Assembly (NCBI GenBank): GCA_002343685.1
Contig: DDRS01000007.1
Location: 1-64,000, forward strand
DNA: 64,000 nucleotides
Direction: 5' to 3'
Source: Thiobacillus denitrificans
GTDB taxonomy: Bacteria > Pseudomonadota > Gammaproteobacteria > Burkholderiales > Thiobacillaceae
Shown here: positions 16,930-26,383 of the stretch, piece after piece
Numbering within the stretch: the stretch's first letter is position 1
Layout of the letters: every line of letters starts with the position of its first letter
The notes under the pieces: generated by a model
What the model was told of the DNA's origin: nothing
The model's input: only the letters and a program-made list of their open reading frames with translations
Database searches by the model: none
Translations under genes and position numbers: made by a program

Positions 16930-16945
16930 AGGCATGCATGTTGCT
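16930..16945 (+). promoter_or_regulatory. Sigma54-type promoter upstream of the PEP-CTERM gene
   Basis: AGGCATGCATGTTGCT has GG and GC ten bases apart and a perfect -12 box (TTGCT); the -24 box (AGGCAT) is weaker. PEP-CTERM genes in many species are transcribed by RpoN with the PrsK/PrsR pair, so the placement 63 bases before the start codon fits. Binding is inferred. Confidence 0.45.
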
Positions 16946-17007
16946 GTATTCAGGCAAAGCCGGCTGCAGGACCCATCCCCTGGCCGCGCCGAATGACAGG
17001 AGCAGAC

Positions 17008-17703
17008 ATGACGCTATTCAATCGATTTGCCGCCATCCTGGGTATTGCCCTGGTTTCCGCCCAGGCGCACGCCGTAGACGTTTCCTTCACCTCGGGCGCC
17101 GGACTCGCCCAGAGCTATGGGAACACCTACACCACCACGGTGGATGGCCTGACGATCTCGGCCAGCGCCTGGTCGAGCACGGCACGCGCCAACCAGTTCG
17201 AACAGGCTGCCCTGACGCTCACGCCGGGCTTCGGCCTGGGCGTATGCAGCAGCCAGGAAAAGGCCAATTGCACGGCCAAGAATTTTGCCGACGCGCTGGG
17301 CAACAAGGGCGCCGATGATTTGATCCTGTTCAGTTTCTCCCGCACGGTCAATCTGCAGTCCCTGTCCATGATCCAGTCCGGCGGCGACTCCGACCTCAGC
17401 CTCTGGGCCGGCACCGGTGCTTTCAGTCCGGCCGGGCTGAAGGCCGGTCTGATTGGCACGGCAACCTTGTATGACAACACCAGCAATGTGAACACCGTCA
17501 AAACCGTCAGCCTCGCCGGTTTCACCGGAAGCTACGACTGGATTGCGGTGGCCGCCCGGATCGGCCAGAACAACGACTTTGCCAAGCTGCAATCCCTGAC
17601 GATCAATCCCGTGGCCCAGCCGGTACCGGATGCCGCCACCTGGATGACGATGCTGGCCGGTCTGGGGCTGGTCGGCTTTCGCGTGAGCAGGCGCCAAGCC
17701 TGA
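17008..17703 (+). CDS. PEP-CTERM sorting-domain protein, variant VPDA motif
   Basis: 231 residues. An N-terminal signal peptide (FAAILGIALVSAQAHA) is followed by a secreted body rich in Ser, Thr and Gly, with two cysteines (VCSSQEKANC) that may form a disulfide. A C-terminal tripartite sorting signal reads VPDAATWMTMLAGLGLVGFR, ending in basic SRRQA. The usual motif is VPEP; here it is VPDA, a tolerated variant in some proteins. Such proteins are exported, processed by exosortase and linked to extracellular polysaccharide. No exosortase gene lies in this window. ATG 17008 follows ACAGGAGC. A sigma54-type promoter lies upstream and a terminator follows. Confidence 0.82.
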   Translation: MTLFNRFAAILGIALVSAQAHAVDVSFTSGAGLAQSYGNTYTTTVDGLTISASAWSSTARANQFEQAALTLTPGFGLGVCSSQEKANCTAKNFADALGNKGADDLILFSFSRTVNLQSLSMIQSGGDSDLSLWAGTGAFSPAGLKAGLIGTATLYDNTSNVNTVKTVSLAGFTGSYDWIAVAARIGQNNDFAKLQSLTINPVAQPVPDAATWMTMLAGLGLVGFRVSRRQA

Positions 17704-17727
17704 ACCCCAGGCCGCAATCGACAACAA

Positions 17728-17749
17728 CCCGCCTCCAGGCGGGTTTTTT
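17728..17749 (+). terminator. Rho-independent terminator after the PEP-CTERM gene
   Basis: CCCGCC, loop TCCA, GGCGGG, then six T. Confidence 0.85.
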
Positions 17750-17797
17750 CATGCCTTCCAGGTGCGCCTCGCCAGCCGGCCTGGGATATTTGTTATC

Positions 17798-17813
17798 TTT
17801 ATCACGTGATAAA
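17798..17813. promoter_or_regulatory. 16-bp perfect palindrome upstream of fbp
   Basis: TTTATCACGTGATAAA is fully self-complementary and lies 50 bases before the fbp start, in an A/T-rich stretch likely to hold the promoter. It looks like an operator. The cognate regulator is unknown. Confidence 0.5.
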
Positions 17814-17863
17814 ATGTTTGATTGTTCTAATATTTTCATTTAATTCCGCTTCTGGAGACTGTC

Positions 17864-18877
17864 ATGCACACCGGCACCACCCTTACCCAGTTCATCATTG
17901 AAGAACAGCGCCGCACCGCCGGCGCCACCGGCGACTTCACCTCGCTGCTGAACGACGTCGTCACCGCCTGCAAGGCCATTTCCAACGCCGTGAACAAGGG
18001 CGCGCTGCTGGGCGTGATGGGCGCGCTGGATTCGGAGAACGTGCAGGGCGAAACGCAGAAGAAGCTCGACGTCATCACCAACGACATCATGATCCGCTCC
18101 AACGAGTGGGCAGGCCACCTGGCCGGCATGGCGTCCGAGGAAATGGACGACGTGTACGCCATCCCCAGCCAGTACCCGCTGGGCAAGTACCTGCTGGTGT
18201 TCGACCCGCTCGACGGCTCGTCGAACGTCGACGTCAACATCTCGGTCGGCACCATCTTCTCGATCCTGAAAGCGCCGGTCGCCGGCCGCGCCGCCAAGGC
18301 CGAGGACTTCCTGCAGCCCGGCACCCAGCAGGTCTGCGCCGGCTACGCGATCTACGGCTCGTCGACCATGCTGGTGCTGACCTTCGGCCACGGCACCAAC
18401 GGCTTCACGCTCGATCGTGACGTCGGCGAGTTCGTGCTGACCCACCCCGCCATGAAAATCCCGACCGAAACCAAGGAATTCGCGATCAACGCGTCCAACA
18501 TGCGTTTCTGGGAAAAGCCGGTGCAGCGCTACGTCGACGAGTGCCTGGCCGGCAAGACCGGGCCGCGCGGCAAGGATTTCAACATGCGCTGGGTGGCCTC
18601 GATGGTCGCCGAAGTGCACCGCATCCTCACCCGCGGCGGCATCTTCATGTACCCCAAGGACACCAAGGATCCCGCCAAGGCCGGCAAGCTGCGCCTGCTG
18701 TACGAGGCCAATCCGATGGCCTTCATCGTCGAGCAGGCCGGCGGCGCCGCCACCACCGGTTACCAGCGCATCCTCGACCTGGCACCGGAAGGGCTGCACC
18801 AGCGCGTGCCGGTCATTCTGGGTTCCAAGACCGAAGTCGACACCGTGACGGGCTACCACCACGAAAAAGCTGCTTGA
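17864..18877 (+). CDS. fbp: Fructose-1,6-bisphosphatase, class I
   Basis: 337 residues, cytoplasmic. Hydrolyses fructose-1,6-bisphosphate to fructose-6-phosphate in gluconeogenesis and, in autotrophs, in regeneration of the Calvin-Benson acceptor. The metal-binding signature FDPLDGSSNVDVNISVGTIF and the substrate region MRWVASMVAEVHRIL are complete. ATG 17864 follows TGGAGA. The gene stands alone between two terminators, with its own palindromic upstream site. Monocistronic here rather than within a cbb operon. Confidence 0.97.
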   Translation: MHTGTTLTQFIIEEQRRTAGATGDFTSLLNDVVTACKAISNAVNKGALLGVMGALDSENVQGETQKKLDVITNDIMIRSNEWAGHLAGMASEEMDDVYAIPSQYPLGKYLLVFDPLDGSSNVDVNISVGTIFSILKAPVAGRAAKAEDFLQPGTQQVCAGYAIYGSSTMLVLTFGHGTNGFTLDRDVGEFVLTHPAMKIPTETKEFAINASNMRFWEKPVQRYVDECLAGKTGPRGKDFNMRWVASMVAEVHRILTRGGIFMYPKDTKDPAKAGKLRLLYEANPMAFIVEQAGGAATTGYQRILDLAPEGLHQRVPVILGSKTEVDTVTGYHHEKAA

Positions 18878-18902
18878 GTCCCGCCTCGATGCAGGATTAA
18901 AA

Positions 18903-18928
18903 AAGCCGGGCTGTGCCCGGCTTTTTTT
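18903..18928 (+). terminator. Rho-independent terminator after fbp
   Basis: AAGCCGGGC, loop TGT, GCCCGGCTT, then a run of T. The A-run before the stem would also allow function on the minus strand for the convergent gene at 18944. Confidence 0.9.
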
Positions 18929-18943
18929 CGTGCTGCGCTCCCC

Positions 18944-21049
18944 CTATGCCGCCACCCGACGCAGGCCGGCACGCATCAACCGGATGCAGTCATCCGGCGG
19001 CAGGGGCCGGCTGAACAGATAGCCCTGGGCCTGATCGCAATGATTGGTTCGCAGATAAGCCAGTTGCGCGTCGGTCTCGACGCCTTCCGCGACCACGGTC
19101 AACCCGAGGCTACCGGCCAGCGCAATGATGGTGCGCACGATGGCGGTGTCGTTTTCGTCGCCAGGAATGTCACGTATGAACGAACGGTCGATCTTCAGGC
19201 AATGGATGGGAAAACTCTTCAGGTAGCTGAGCGAGGAATAGCCGGTACCGAAATCGTCCACGGCGATACGCAGACCCAGCCGCTCCAGTTCGGTCAGAAC
19301 GGTCGCCGCGGTCGCCAGATTGTCCATGATCGACGATTCGGTGATCTCCAGCTCCAGGTCGCTCGCCGCCAACCCGGTGTCGCGCAGGGCCGCGCTGACT
19401 TCCTCCGCCAGGTCCTTTTGGCGAAACTGGCGGGTCGAGAGGTTGACCGCCATGGTGCCGGCCAGCAAGCCCGCGTCCTGCCAAGCGCGCATTTGACGAC
19501 AGGCCTCGCGCATCACCCAGTCGCCAATCGGCAGAATGAGGCCGGTGTGCTCGGCAACCGGAATGAATTCTTCGGGGCTGACCATGCCCAGTTCCGCCGA
19601 CTGCCAGCGCAACAGCGCTTCCCACCCGATCAGGCGACCTGTCCGGATTTCCAGCTTGGGTTGGTAGTGCAGCGTCAGTTCCTTGTGCTCCAAGGCCTGC
19701 TTGAGGCGCGCCTCAAGCAGCACACGGCGCTGCATTTCTTCGGACAGATCGTGGCTGAACACCCGGAAGCAATTGCGGCCGGCCGATTTGGCACGATGCA
19801 GGGCAAGGTCGGCATAGCGCATCAAGATGCTGGCCGATTCGCCGTCGGCCGGATAACTGACGATACCGATGCTGACCCCGATTCCCAGGCGGTCGTTGCC
19901 GATATCGAATTCCCGCCCCATGGCGTCCAGCAGGGTCTGTCCCACCTGCTTGGCCTGTTCGGCGGAGGTGTTTTCCAGCAGGATCACGAATTCGTCGCCG
20001 CTGAAACGAGCCAGGAAGGCGGAAGGAGGCAGGCTCGTCCGGATGCGTCCGGCAACCGCCACCAGCAACAGGTCGCCGTATTCGTGGCCCAGCGTGTCAT
20101 TCACGTTCTGGAAATAGTCGAGATCCAGCAGCATCACCGTACAGGGTGCCGCCTCATTGCAGGTGAGGACGGACTGGTTGAGCCGTTCGCCGAATGCGGT
20201 CCGGTTCGGCAATCCGGTCAGATCGTCATGCGTAAGCATATGGCGCATCTGGCGGAACGGGCGGCTCACCGCTTCGGCATAGATCGCGCGATAGAGAAAA
20301 TAATAGGCAAATACCTTGTAGGTATGTCCCAGCAGGTTGGCCGTACTGCTCACCTGCACATACACGACGAAGAACAGCTCGGCCGCCGCCATCAGCAGCA
20401 GGGCCAGCATCAGGCTCTCGAAATCGCAGTGGGTGATGCGCGTGCGACGCAAGTACAGCAGGACGGCAATCGCCAGGTAAAGGCCGAACACCCCCCATTC
20501 GAGCGCCACTTTGAGCGGGGTCAATTCCTCGCCCATGACATACATCGCAGGAATGGCGTGGGGCGAAGCCAGCAGCCCGTACGACAAACTCCCCAACATT
20601 AGCAGAACGACCATCCAGCCGTAGCGGCTGGCGGGAACACGCGTGGCGGGGGTCTCCGGAAGCAGCACATACGCCAGCAGTCCGATCCCAGCCGCCAGGC
20701 GGCCGCACAGCCAGAACAGGATGGCTTTGTGGGGGGAATTCGGACTGACCAGGTCCGGCATGCCGATATAGGACAGGAAATGAAGGGTGTCGAACAACGC
20801 CACCGCAAGGAACGCGCAGCCCAATGCCACGGAACGGATCGAGCGCAAGGTTTCCTGTACGCCGTGGCCGGTAAAGAAAACCAGCGCGGCCACGATGACG
20901 GCAAAGATTTCCATCATCGAATGGACCGCCAGGAAAGCCGGGGCCGAGAGCGTCAGTTGATTGGCTGGAAATGCCTGCCACAGCAGCAAAGGGATGCTCG
21001 CGGACAGCAGCAGTATGCCGGCGAGGCGGTGTGTGTCTTGTCCTGACAT
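18944..21049 (-). CDS. GGDEF-EAL protein with a MASE3-like membrane sensor
   Basis: 701 residues from ATG 21049; a longer frame to 21088 adds 13 residues without support. The first 270 or so residues contain about eight hydrophobic segments (LAGILLLSASIPLLLWQAFP, FAVIVAALVFFTGHGV, then others), consistent with a MASE3-like integral sensor. The GGDEF domain reads ARFSGDEFVILL (SGDEF, an active variant), and the EAL domain keeps EALLRW, DDFGTGYSSLSYLK and AEGVETDAQ. Bifunctional or either activity possible. Convergent with fbp across a terminator. No paired regulator seen. Confidence 0.9.
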   Translation of the reverse strand: MSGQDTHRLAGILLLSASIPLLLWQAFPANQLTLSAPAFLAVHSMMEIFAVIVAALVFFTGHGVQETLRSIRSVALGCAFLAVALFDTLHFLSYIGMPDLVSPNSPHKAILFWLCGRLAAGIGLLAYVLLPETPATRVPASRYGWMVVLLMLGSLSYGLLASPHAIPAMYVMGEELTPLKVALEWGVFGLYLAIAVLLYLRRTRITHCDFESLMLALLLMAAAELFFVVYVQVSSTANLLGHTYKVFAYYFLYRAIYAEAVSRPFRQMRHMLTHDDLTGLPNRTAFGERLNQSVLTCNEAAPCTVMLLDLDYFQNVNDTLGHEYGDLLLVAVAGRIRTSLPPSAFLARFSGDEFVILLENTSAEQAKQVGQTLLDAMGREFDIGNDRLGIGVSIGIVSYPADGESASILMRYADLALHRAKSAGRNCFRVFSHDLSEEMQRRVLLEARLKQALEHKELTLHYQPKLEIRTGRLIGWEALLRWQSAELGMVSPEEFIPVAEHTGLILPIGDWVMREACRQMRAWQDAGLLAGTMAVNLSTRQFRQKDLAEEVSAALRDTGLAASDLELEITESSIMDNLATAATVLTELERLGLRIAVDDFGTGYSSLSYLKSFPIHCLKIDRSFIRDIPGDENDTAIVRTIIALAGSLGLTVVAEGVETDAQLAYLRTNHCDQAQGYLFSRPLPPDDCIRLMRAGLRRVAA

Positions 21050-21235
21050 TAAAGCAGGCGATCCTCTCTTGACTGGAGGGTTGCACAATTAACCATACTA
21101 CTGACGTAAGTATTTCGGTTTTGCCGGCTGCGGTCAATGTCGGCATGCCCAATGCCGGCCCGCAGAACGCGTGTCGATTGTCTTATGGGCGTTGCCTGTC
21201 GGCCCACGGCGAGCGATCGCGGTGGGCCTGCGGCT

Positions 21236-24200
21236 TTACGGTGCTTCCGGCGGTTTCGAAGCCGGCGACGGATGGTGGGACGGCAGATGGACATTGTCGT
21301 AGCGCGTGGCATGCGGATGCGCATCGATCTCTTCCGTCTTGGCTTGCAGCCGCCTGTCGGACACCCAGTGGAAAAAGAGCGGAATGAAGAACACCGCGAG
21401 GAACGTGGCAGCCAACATGCCGCCAACGACGCCGGTGCCGACTGCATGACGTGCACCGGCGCCCGCGCCGGTCGAAATCGCCAGCGGCAGCACGCCGAGA
21501 ATAAAGGCGAGCGAAGTCATCAGGATGGGACGGAAACGCAGGCGGGCAGCTTCGAGCGCAGCCGAAACACTGGAATAGCCTTCCTGTTTCTTCAGCACGG
21601 CGAACTCGACAATCAGGATCGCGTTCTTCGCCGCAAGCCCCAGCAAGGTCACCAGACCGATCTGGAAATACACGTCGTTGGACAGTCCGCGCAGCCACAC
21701 CGCTGCCAGCGCGCCGAAGGTGCCGAAGGGGAGCGCCATCAGCACGGCAAACGGCAGCGTCCATTTTTCATACTGCGCCGCAAGGATGAGAAACACCATC
21801 AGTACCGCCAAACCCAGCGCAATGCCCGACGTCCCGCTCGAACGCTTCTCCTGGAACGAGGCGCCGGTCCATTCGTAGCTGAAGTCGGGCGGCAGGACTT
21901 TTTTCGCTATTTCGTCGATGATGGCAAGCGACTGGCCCGAACTGACCCCAGGCACCGCGCTGCCCATGATCTTGACCGCCTGAGAATTGTTGTAACGGTC
22001 GAGCGTTTCCGGGCCGGACGAGAAGCTGATTTTGGCCAGGGCCGACATCGGCACCATCTCGCCGGACGCGTTGGGCACGAACAGCGCCGACACGTCCTGC
22101 GGCGTCTTCCGCGCGCCCGGCTCGGCCGCCATCAACACCTGCCAGGTGCGGCCATACTTGTTGAAATCGTTGACGTAATACGAACCCAGCGTGGCCGACA
22201 AGGTCGTGAACACGTCGTCGATCTTGACGCCCAGCATCTTCGCCTTTTCGCGGTCGACGTCGACATACAGCTGCGGCACGTGCGGCCGCCACAGCGTCAG
22301 CACCTGCGCGAGCCGCTTGTCCTGGCGCGCAGCGGCGAGAAAGGCATCGGCCACCTGAGACAGTTTCTGCGGACCGCCCTCGCCCTTGTTCTGGATGTAG
22401 AACTCGAATCCACCGGCATTACCCAGGCCGAAGATCGGCGGGGGCGCGAAGGCCAGCACGAGTGCCTCACGGATACCCGACGTCGCCCCCATCATCTCGC
22501 CGACCATCTGCTGGATGGTCTTCTTGCGCTCGTCCCAATGACGCGCGGCGACGAAGATGGTCGCGGCACTATTACGGAAACCGCCGCCGAGGAAGTCGAG
22601 CCCGGCGAAGGCAACCACGTGCTGGACGGCCGGGTCCTTGCGCACGATCGCATCGACCTGTTTGACCACGGCTTCGGTACGCGACAGCGCCGAGCCGTCC
22701 GGCAGGTAGACCGCGCTGATGTAGTAGCCCTGGTCTTCGTCCGGCACCAGGCTGCCGGGCGTGAACTTCCACAGAGTGACGGCCGCGGCAATCATCAGGA
22801 TGTAAATCGAGAGCGCGACGAGCGAGCGTCGCATGAGGAATTTCACCCCGCCTTGGTAATGCCGGGTCATGCCTGCGAAACCCCGGTTGAACGCGCGGAA
22901 AAAACGCCCGGGTTCGTGCGGCTTCTCGCCCTTGAGCAGGGCCACGCACAACGCCGGGGTCAGGGTCAGCGCGACAAGACCTGAAATCACCACCGAAATC
23001 GCGATCGTCGCCGCGAACTGCCGGTACAGCTCGCCGGTCAGGCCGCCGAGAAAGGCGATGGGAACGAACACCGCGCACAATACCAGCACGATCGCGATCA
23101 CGGGCCCGGTGACCTCGCGCATCGCCAGCAGCGCCGCTTCGCGCGGGGTCTTCTTGTGCTCGTGGATGATGCGCTCGATGTTTTCCAGTACCACAATGGC
23201 ATCGTCGACCACGATGCCGATGGCGAGCACCATGCCGAACAGTGTCAGCGTGTTGATCGAATAGCCGAGCAACAGCAGGCCGACGAAGGTGCCCAACAGC
23301 GACACAGGCACGGCAAGGACGGGGATGAGCGTCGCGCGCCAGTTCTGCAGAAAGAGGAACACCACCAGCACGACCAGCAGGATCGCCTCGCCCAGGGTTT
23401 TCACCACCTCGCGGATCGACACTTCGACAAAGCGCGTGGTGTCATAGGGCACGGCGTAGTCGAGGCCGGGCGGGAATTTCTTTTTCAGTTCCTCGACCGT
23501 ACGGGTCACTTCGTCGCCCACTTCGAGCGCATTGGCGCCGGGCTGCAGGAAGATGCCCACCAGCGTCGCGGGTTTGCCGTTGTAGAGCCCCGCAAAATCG
23601 TAATCCTTGGAGCCGAGCTCGACTCGCGCGACATCTTTCAGGTACAGCATCGAGCCGTCGGTATTCGCACGCACGACGATATTCTCGAATTCCTTGGGGT
23701 CGGCAAGCCGTCCCTTGGCGGTCAGCGAATACACCAGCGCCTGCCCGTTGTCGACCGGCGGCTGGCCGATCTTGCCGGGCGCGAACTGGGCGTTCTGCTC
23801 GTTGATCGCGCGCGTGAGATCGGCCACGGTCACGCCCAGCTGGGCCATGCGGTCGGGCTTGAGCCAGATTCGCATGGCGTAGTCCTTGGCGCCGAAAATC
23901 TGCACGTTGGTCGTGCCGGGAATGCGCTTCAGGCGATCCAGCACATTGAGCGTGACGTAGTTGCTGGTGTACAGATCGTCATAGCGACCATCGGGCGAGA
24001 GGAACGCGAGCACCTGCAGGAAAGCGGACGAGCCTTTCTCCACAGTCACGCCCTGGCGGCGCACTTCTTCCGGCAGCCGGGCCTCGGCCTGCTTGACCCG
24101 GTTGTTGACGTTGAGCGCGGCCTTGTCGACGTCGGAACCGATCTCGAACGTCACCTGGATTTCCAGGACGCCGTTCGAAGCCGAGGTCGAGCTCATGTAC

Positions 24201-24430
24201 ATCATGTCCTCGATGCCGTTGATCGCGTTTTCCAGCGGCGCCGCGACGGTCTGTTCCAGCACCGTCGCCGAAGCGCCCGGATAGACCGCGCGCACCGTGA
24301 CCACCGGCGGTGCGATCTCGGGATATTGCGCGATCGGCAACACGCGCATCGCCAGCAGTCCGGCGAGCACGATCAGGATGGAGATCACGACCGAAAAGAT
24401 CGGCCGGTCGATGAAGAAGCGCGAGAACAT
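21236..24430 (-). CDS. RND multidrug efflux pump, inner-membrane transporter (HAE1/AcrB-like)
   Basis: 1064 residues, the full length of AcrB/MexB relatives. MFSRFFIDRPIFSVVISILI is the standard N-terminus; the proton-relay aspartate pair is in GIVVDDAIVVLENIERIIHE; twelve membrane helices and two large periplasmic loops are evident. It should form a trimer that extrudes hydrophobic drugs or solvents. The gene follows the adaptor gene by nine bases, in the order adaptor then pump as in acrAB. No outer-membrane channel gene is adjacent, so a TolC-like partner must come from elsewhere. A TetR repressor is divergent from the operon. Confidence 0.95.
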   Translation of the reverse strand: MFSRFFIDRPIFSVVISILIVLAGLLAMRVLPIAQYPEIAPPVVTVRAVYPGASATVLEQTVAAPLENAINGIEDMMYMSSTSASNGVLEIQVTFEIGSDVDKAALNVNNRVKQAEARLPEEVRRQGVTVEKGSSAFLQVLAFLSPDGRYDDLYTSNYVTLNVLDRLKRIPGTTNVQIFGAKDYAMRIWLKPDRMAQLGVTVADLTRAINEQNAQFAPGKIGQPPVDNGQALVYSLTAKGRLADPKEFENIVVRANTDGSMLYLKDVARVELGSKDYDFAGLYNGKPATLVGIFLQPGANALEVGDEVTRTVEELKKKFPPGLDYAVPYDTTRFVEVSIREVVKTLGEAILLVVLVVFLFLQNWRATLIPVLAVPVSLLGTFVGLLLLGYSINTLTLFGMVLAIGIVVDDAIVVLENIERIIHEHKKTPREAALLAMREVTGPVIAIVLVLCAVFVPIAFLGGLTGELYRQFAATIAISVVISGLVALTLTPALCVALLKGEKPHEPGRFFRAFNRGFAGMTRHYQGGVKFLMRRSLVALSIYILMIAAAVTLWKFTPGSLVPDEDQGYYISAVYLPDGSALSRTEAVVKQVDAIVRKDPAVQHVVAFAGLDFLGGGFRNSAATIFVAARHWDERKKTIQQMVGEMMGATSGIREALVLAFAPPPIFGLGNAGGFEFYIQNKGEGGPQKLSQVADAFLAAARQDKRLAQVLTLWRPHVPQLYVDVDREKAKMLGVKIDDVFTTLSATLGSYYVNDFNKYGRTWQVLMAAEPGARKTPQDVSALFVPNASGEMVPMSALAKISFSSGPETLDRYNNSQAVKIMGSAVPGVSSGQSLAIIDEIAKKVLPPDFSYEWTGASFQEKRSSGTSGIALGLAVLMVFLILAAQYEKWTLPFAVLMALPFGTFGALAAVWLRGLSNDVYFQIGLVTLLGLAAKNAILIVEFAVLKKQEGYSSVSAALEAARLRFRPILMTSLAFILGVLPLAISTGAGAGARHAVGTGVVGGMLAATFLAVFFIPLFFHWVSDRRLQAKTEEIDAHPHATRYDNVHLPSHHPSPASKPPEAP

Positions 24431-24439
24431 GAGCGTTCC

Positions 24440-25642
24440 TTATGGTTTCGTGGCGGCGGGCGGCGCAGCCGCAGCCTTCGGTTCGGCCCCGGCTTCAGAG
24501 GGCGCGACGGGCATGCCCGGGAAGAAGATCCGTGCCATGCCATCGACCACGACCTTATCGCCGGACTTCAGCCCGCTTTTGATCACCCAGCGGCCGGTAC
24601 CCTTGCCGGGCTCGCCGCCGCCTACCCACGCGCCCACTTCGACCGGGTGGGGCAACGCGACGGTCATCCCCTTCTCGGCTGGCGTGGCCACGTAGACGAA
24701 CTTGCCGGTCGGGCCATCCTGCACCGCGGGCTGAGGCACGGTAATCGCATCGGGCAACTGCCCGCCTTCGACGACCACCCGTACGAATTGCCCGGGTTTC
24801 AAGGCGCCATCGGCATTGGCAAACTCGGCCCGCATGTCGAATGCGCCGGTTTGCGAATTCGCCTTGTAATCGCTGAAGTTGAGCGTGCCGGTGGCCGCGA
24901 TCCGCGTCCCGTCGGCAAGCACAAGACGAACGTGTTGCCGGCCCTGTTCCAGCGTCCCGTCGGCACGCTGCTTCTCCAGCGCCAGGCGTGCGTCCTCGCC
25001 GATCGAGAAGCGCGCATAGATGGGGGCGATCTGCGCCAACGTGGTGAGCGCGGGCCCCGTGGGACTCACCAGCGCACCTTCGACCTGGAGCGCGCGACCC
25101 ATCACGCCCGTCAGCGGGGCGCGAATATCGGTGTAGCCGAGGCTGATGCGCGCGTTGGCCAAGTTCGCCTCAGCCGTGCGCACGCCCGCCTCGGCCACTG
25201 CGAGCGCAGTCTGTGTGGCATCCAGCGCGCGCGCGCTGACGAACCCTTGCGCCGCTAGCGCCCGGTTGCGGTCCAGTTCCAGCTTGGCTTCCGCGAGCAA
25301 GGCCTGCCGGTTGGCGAGTTCGGCATTCGCCGCCCGAACCTGCGCGGCAAAGCTGGCGGCGTCGAGCTTGTACAACAGGGCACCCGCCTTGACCGGTGCG
25401 CCTTCCTGAAAATAGCGATGCTCGATGACGGCCGCGACGCGCGGCCGGATCTCCACTTCCCGCGAGGCTTCCAGTCGCCCGACATATTCGAAGTTGATCG
25501 GCACCACTTGCGGCGTCGCCGCTTCCACGGTCACCTGCGCAGGGGGGGGTGCTCCGCCGCCCTGTTGTGCCGTTTCATGTTGTCCGCACGCTGTGAGCAG
25601 AGCGCTCAAGCCCACAACCACTACCCCGGAAAATCGGTGCAT
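24440..25642 (-). CDS. RND efflux periplasmic adaptor lipoprotein (AcrA-like)
   Basis: 400 residues. Lipoprotein signal with lipobox LTAC at about residues 17-20 (VVGLSALLTACGQHE). The HlyD/AcrA architecture is visible: lipoyl half-motifs (EVEIRPRVAAVIEHRYFQEG), a helical hairpin (AQVRAANAELANRQALLAEA) and beta-barrel. The start ATG at 25642 follows AGGGGG; the long open frame upstream to 26197 is the shadow of the divergent TetR gene. The C-terminus is Ala/Pro-rich (APSEAGAEPKAAAAPPAATK). Operon with the downstream pump. Confidence 0.94.
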   Translation of the reverse strand: MHRFSGVVVVGLSALLTACGQHETAQQGGGAPPPAQVTVEAATPQVVPINFEYVGRLEASREVEIRPRVAAVIEHRYFQEGAPVKAGALLYKLDAASFAAQVRAANAELANRQALLAEAKLELDRNRALAAQGFVSARALDATQTALAVAEAGVRTAEANLANARISLGYTDIRAPLTGVMGRALQVEGALVSPTGPALTTLAQIAPIYARFSIGEDARLALEKQRADGTLEQGRQHVRLVLADGTRIAATGTLNFSDYKANSQTGAFDMRAEFANADGALKPGQFVRVVVEGGQLPDAITVPQPAVQDGPTGKFVYVATPAEKGMTVALPHPVEVGAWVGGGEPGKGTGRWVIKSGLKSGDKVVVDGMARIFFPGMPVAPSEAGAEPKAAAAPPAATKP

Positions 25643-25684
25643 GGTGCCCCCTGAAATTATTTGTACCTCGCCATCATAAAAGCA

Positions 25685-25700
25685 TACATACATGAATGTA
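25685..25700. promoter_or_regulatory. AcrR/TtgR-like operator
   Basis: TACATACATGAATGTA is a near-perfect palindrome (the reverse complement differs at two central positions). It resembles the TACATACA...TGTATGTA operator bound by AcrR and TtgR, and lies between the TetR gene and the efflux operon. It should repress both directions. Confidence 0.7.
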
Positions 25701-25738
25701 AATTGCGGGCACTGGTCATTTGTTGGACAATTCGGCGC

Positions 25739-26383
25739 ATGGTCAGAAAAACCCGTGTAGATGCGCTCGCCACCCGTGACGCCCTGCTTGCCGCCGCGCT
25801 CCAGGTATTTCGCGAACGCGGCGTCACACGCACAAGGCTCTCCGACGTCGCCGAGCGCGCCGGGGTGACACGGGGAGCCATCTACTGGCATTTCAAGGAC
25901 AAGGCCGAATTGTTCCAGGCCGTCTGCGAGCGCGGCACCCTGCCCGTGGAAGCGCTCCTGGCCCAAGCCAGCCAGAATGCGCAGCGCGACCCGCTGGCCA
26001 TGGTCCGCCAGCTTGCCCTGATGGCACTCACCCAATTGGCCCAGCATGCCGACACCCAGGCCATGTTCGACGTGATCTTCCACAAATGCGAATTCACTGA
26101 GGAACTGGCGCCGGTAGTTGCGAAAAACGATGCCGACCGCACCGCCTGCCTGTCGCAGGTGCAGCAACTCTTCGACCAGGCCGTTGCCTGCGGCCAATTA
26201 CCGCCCACCACCGACACCTTTCTGGCGACCCATGGCCTACACGCCTATATGGTCGGCCTGATGCACGAATGGGTGCTGAATCCCGAGAGCTACGACCTCG
26301 CCGTGTGTGCCGAACCGCTGATCGACTGCTATCTGGCCGGACTGGCCGCCCGCCCGCCCATCTGCCGGCCGGTCGCCGGCTAG
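25739..26383 (+). CDS. TetR-family repressor of the RND efflux operon (AcrR/TtgR-like)
   Basis: 214 residues. N-terminal TetR HTH: ALLAAALQVFRERGVTRTRLSDVAERAGVTRGAIYWHF with the FKDKAEL following (residues about 12-60), and the all-helical AcrR-type ligand domain after it (ALTQLAQHADTQAMFDVIFH). I start at ATG 25739, MVRKTRVDAL; the longer frame from 25661 would put the operator inside the gene. Divergent from the efflux operon with an AcrR-like palindrome between. It overlaps the photolyase stop by four bases in convergent orientation. Confidence 0.92.
   Translation: MVRKTRVDALATRDALLAAALQVFRERGVTRTRLSDVAERAGVTRGAIYWHFKDKAELFQAVCERGTLPVEALLAQASQNAQRDPLAMVRQLALMALTQLAQHADTQAMFDVIFHKCEFTEELAPVVAKNDADRTACLSQVQQLFDQAVACGQLPPTTDTFLATHGLHAYMVGLMHEWVLNPESYDLAVCAEPLIDCYLAGLAARPPICRPVAG

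Noticed and set aside
21137..25258. Plus-strand frames of 615 and 700 codons
   Set aside because: Antisense shadows of the RND pump and adaptor; His/Arg/Gln-rich composition typical of reverse-frame translation of GC-rich genes.
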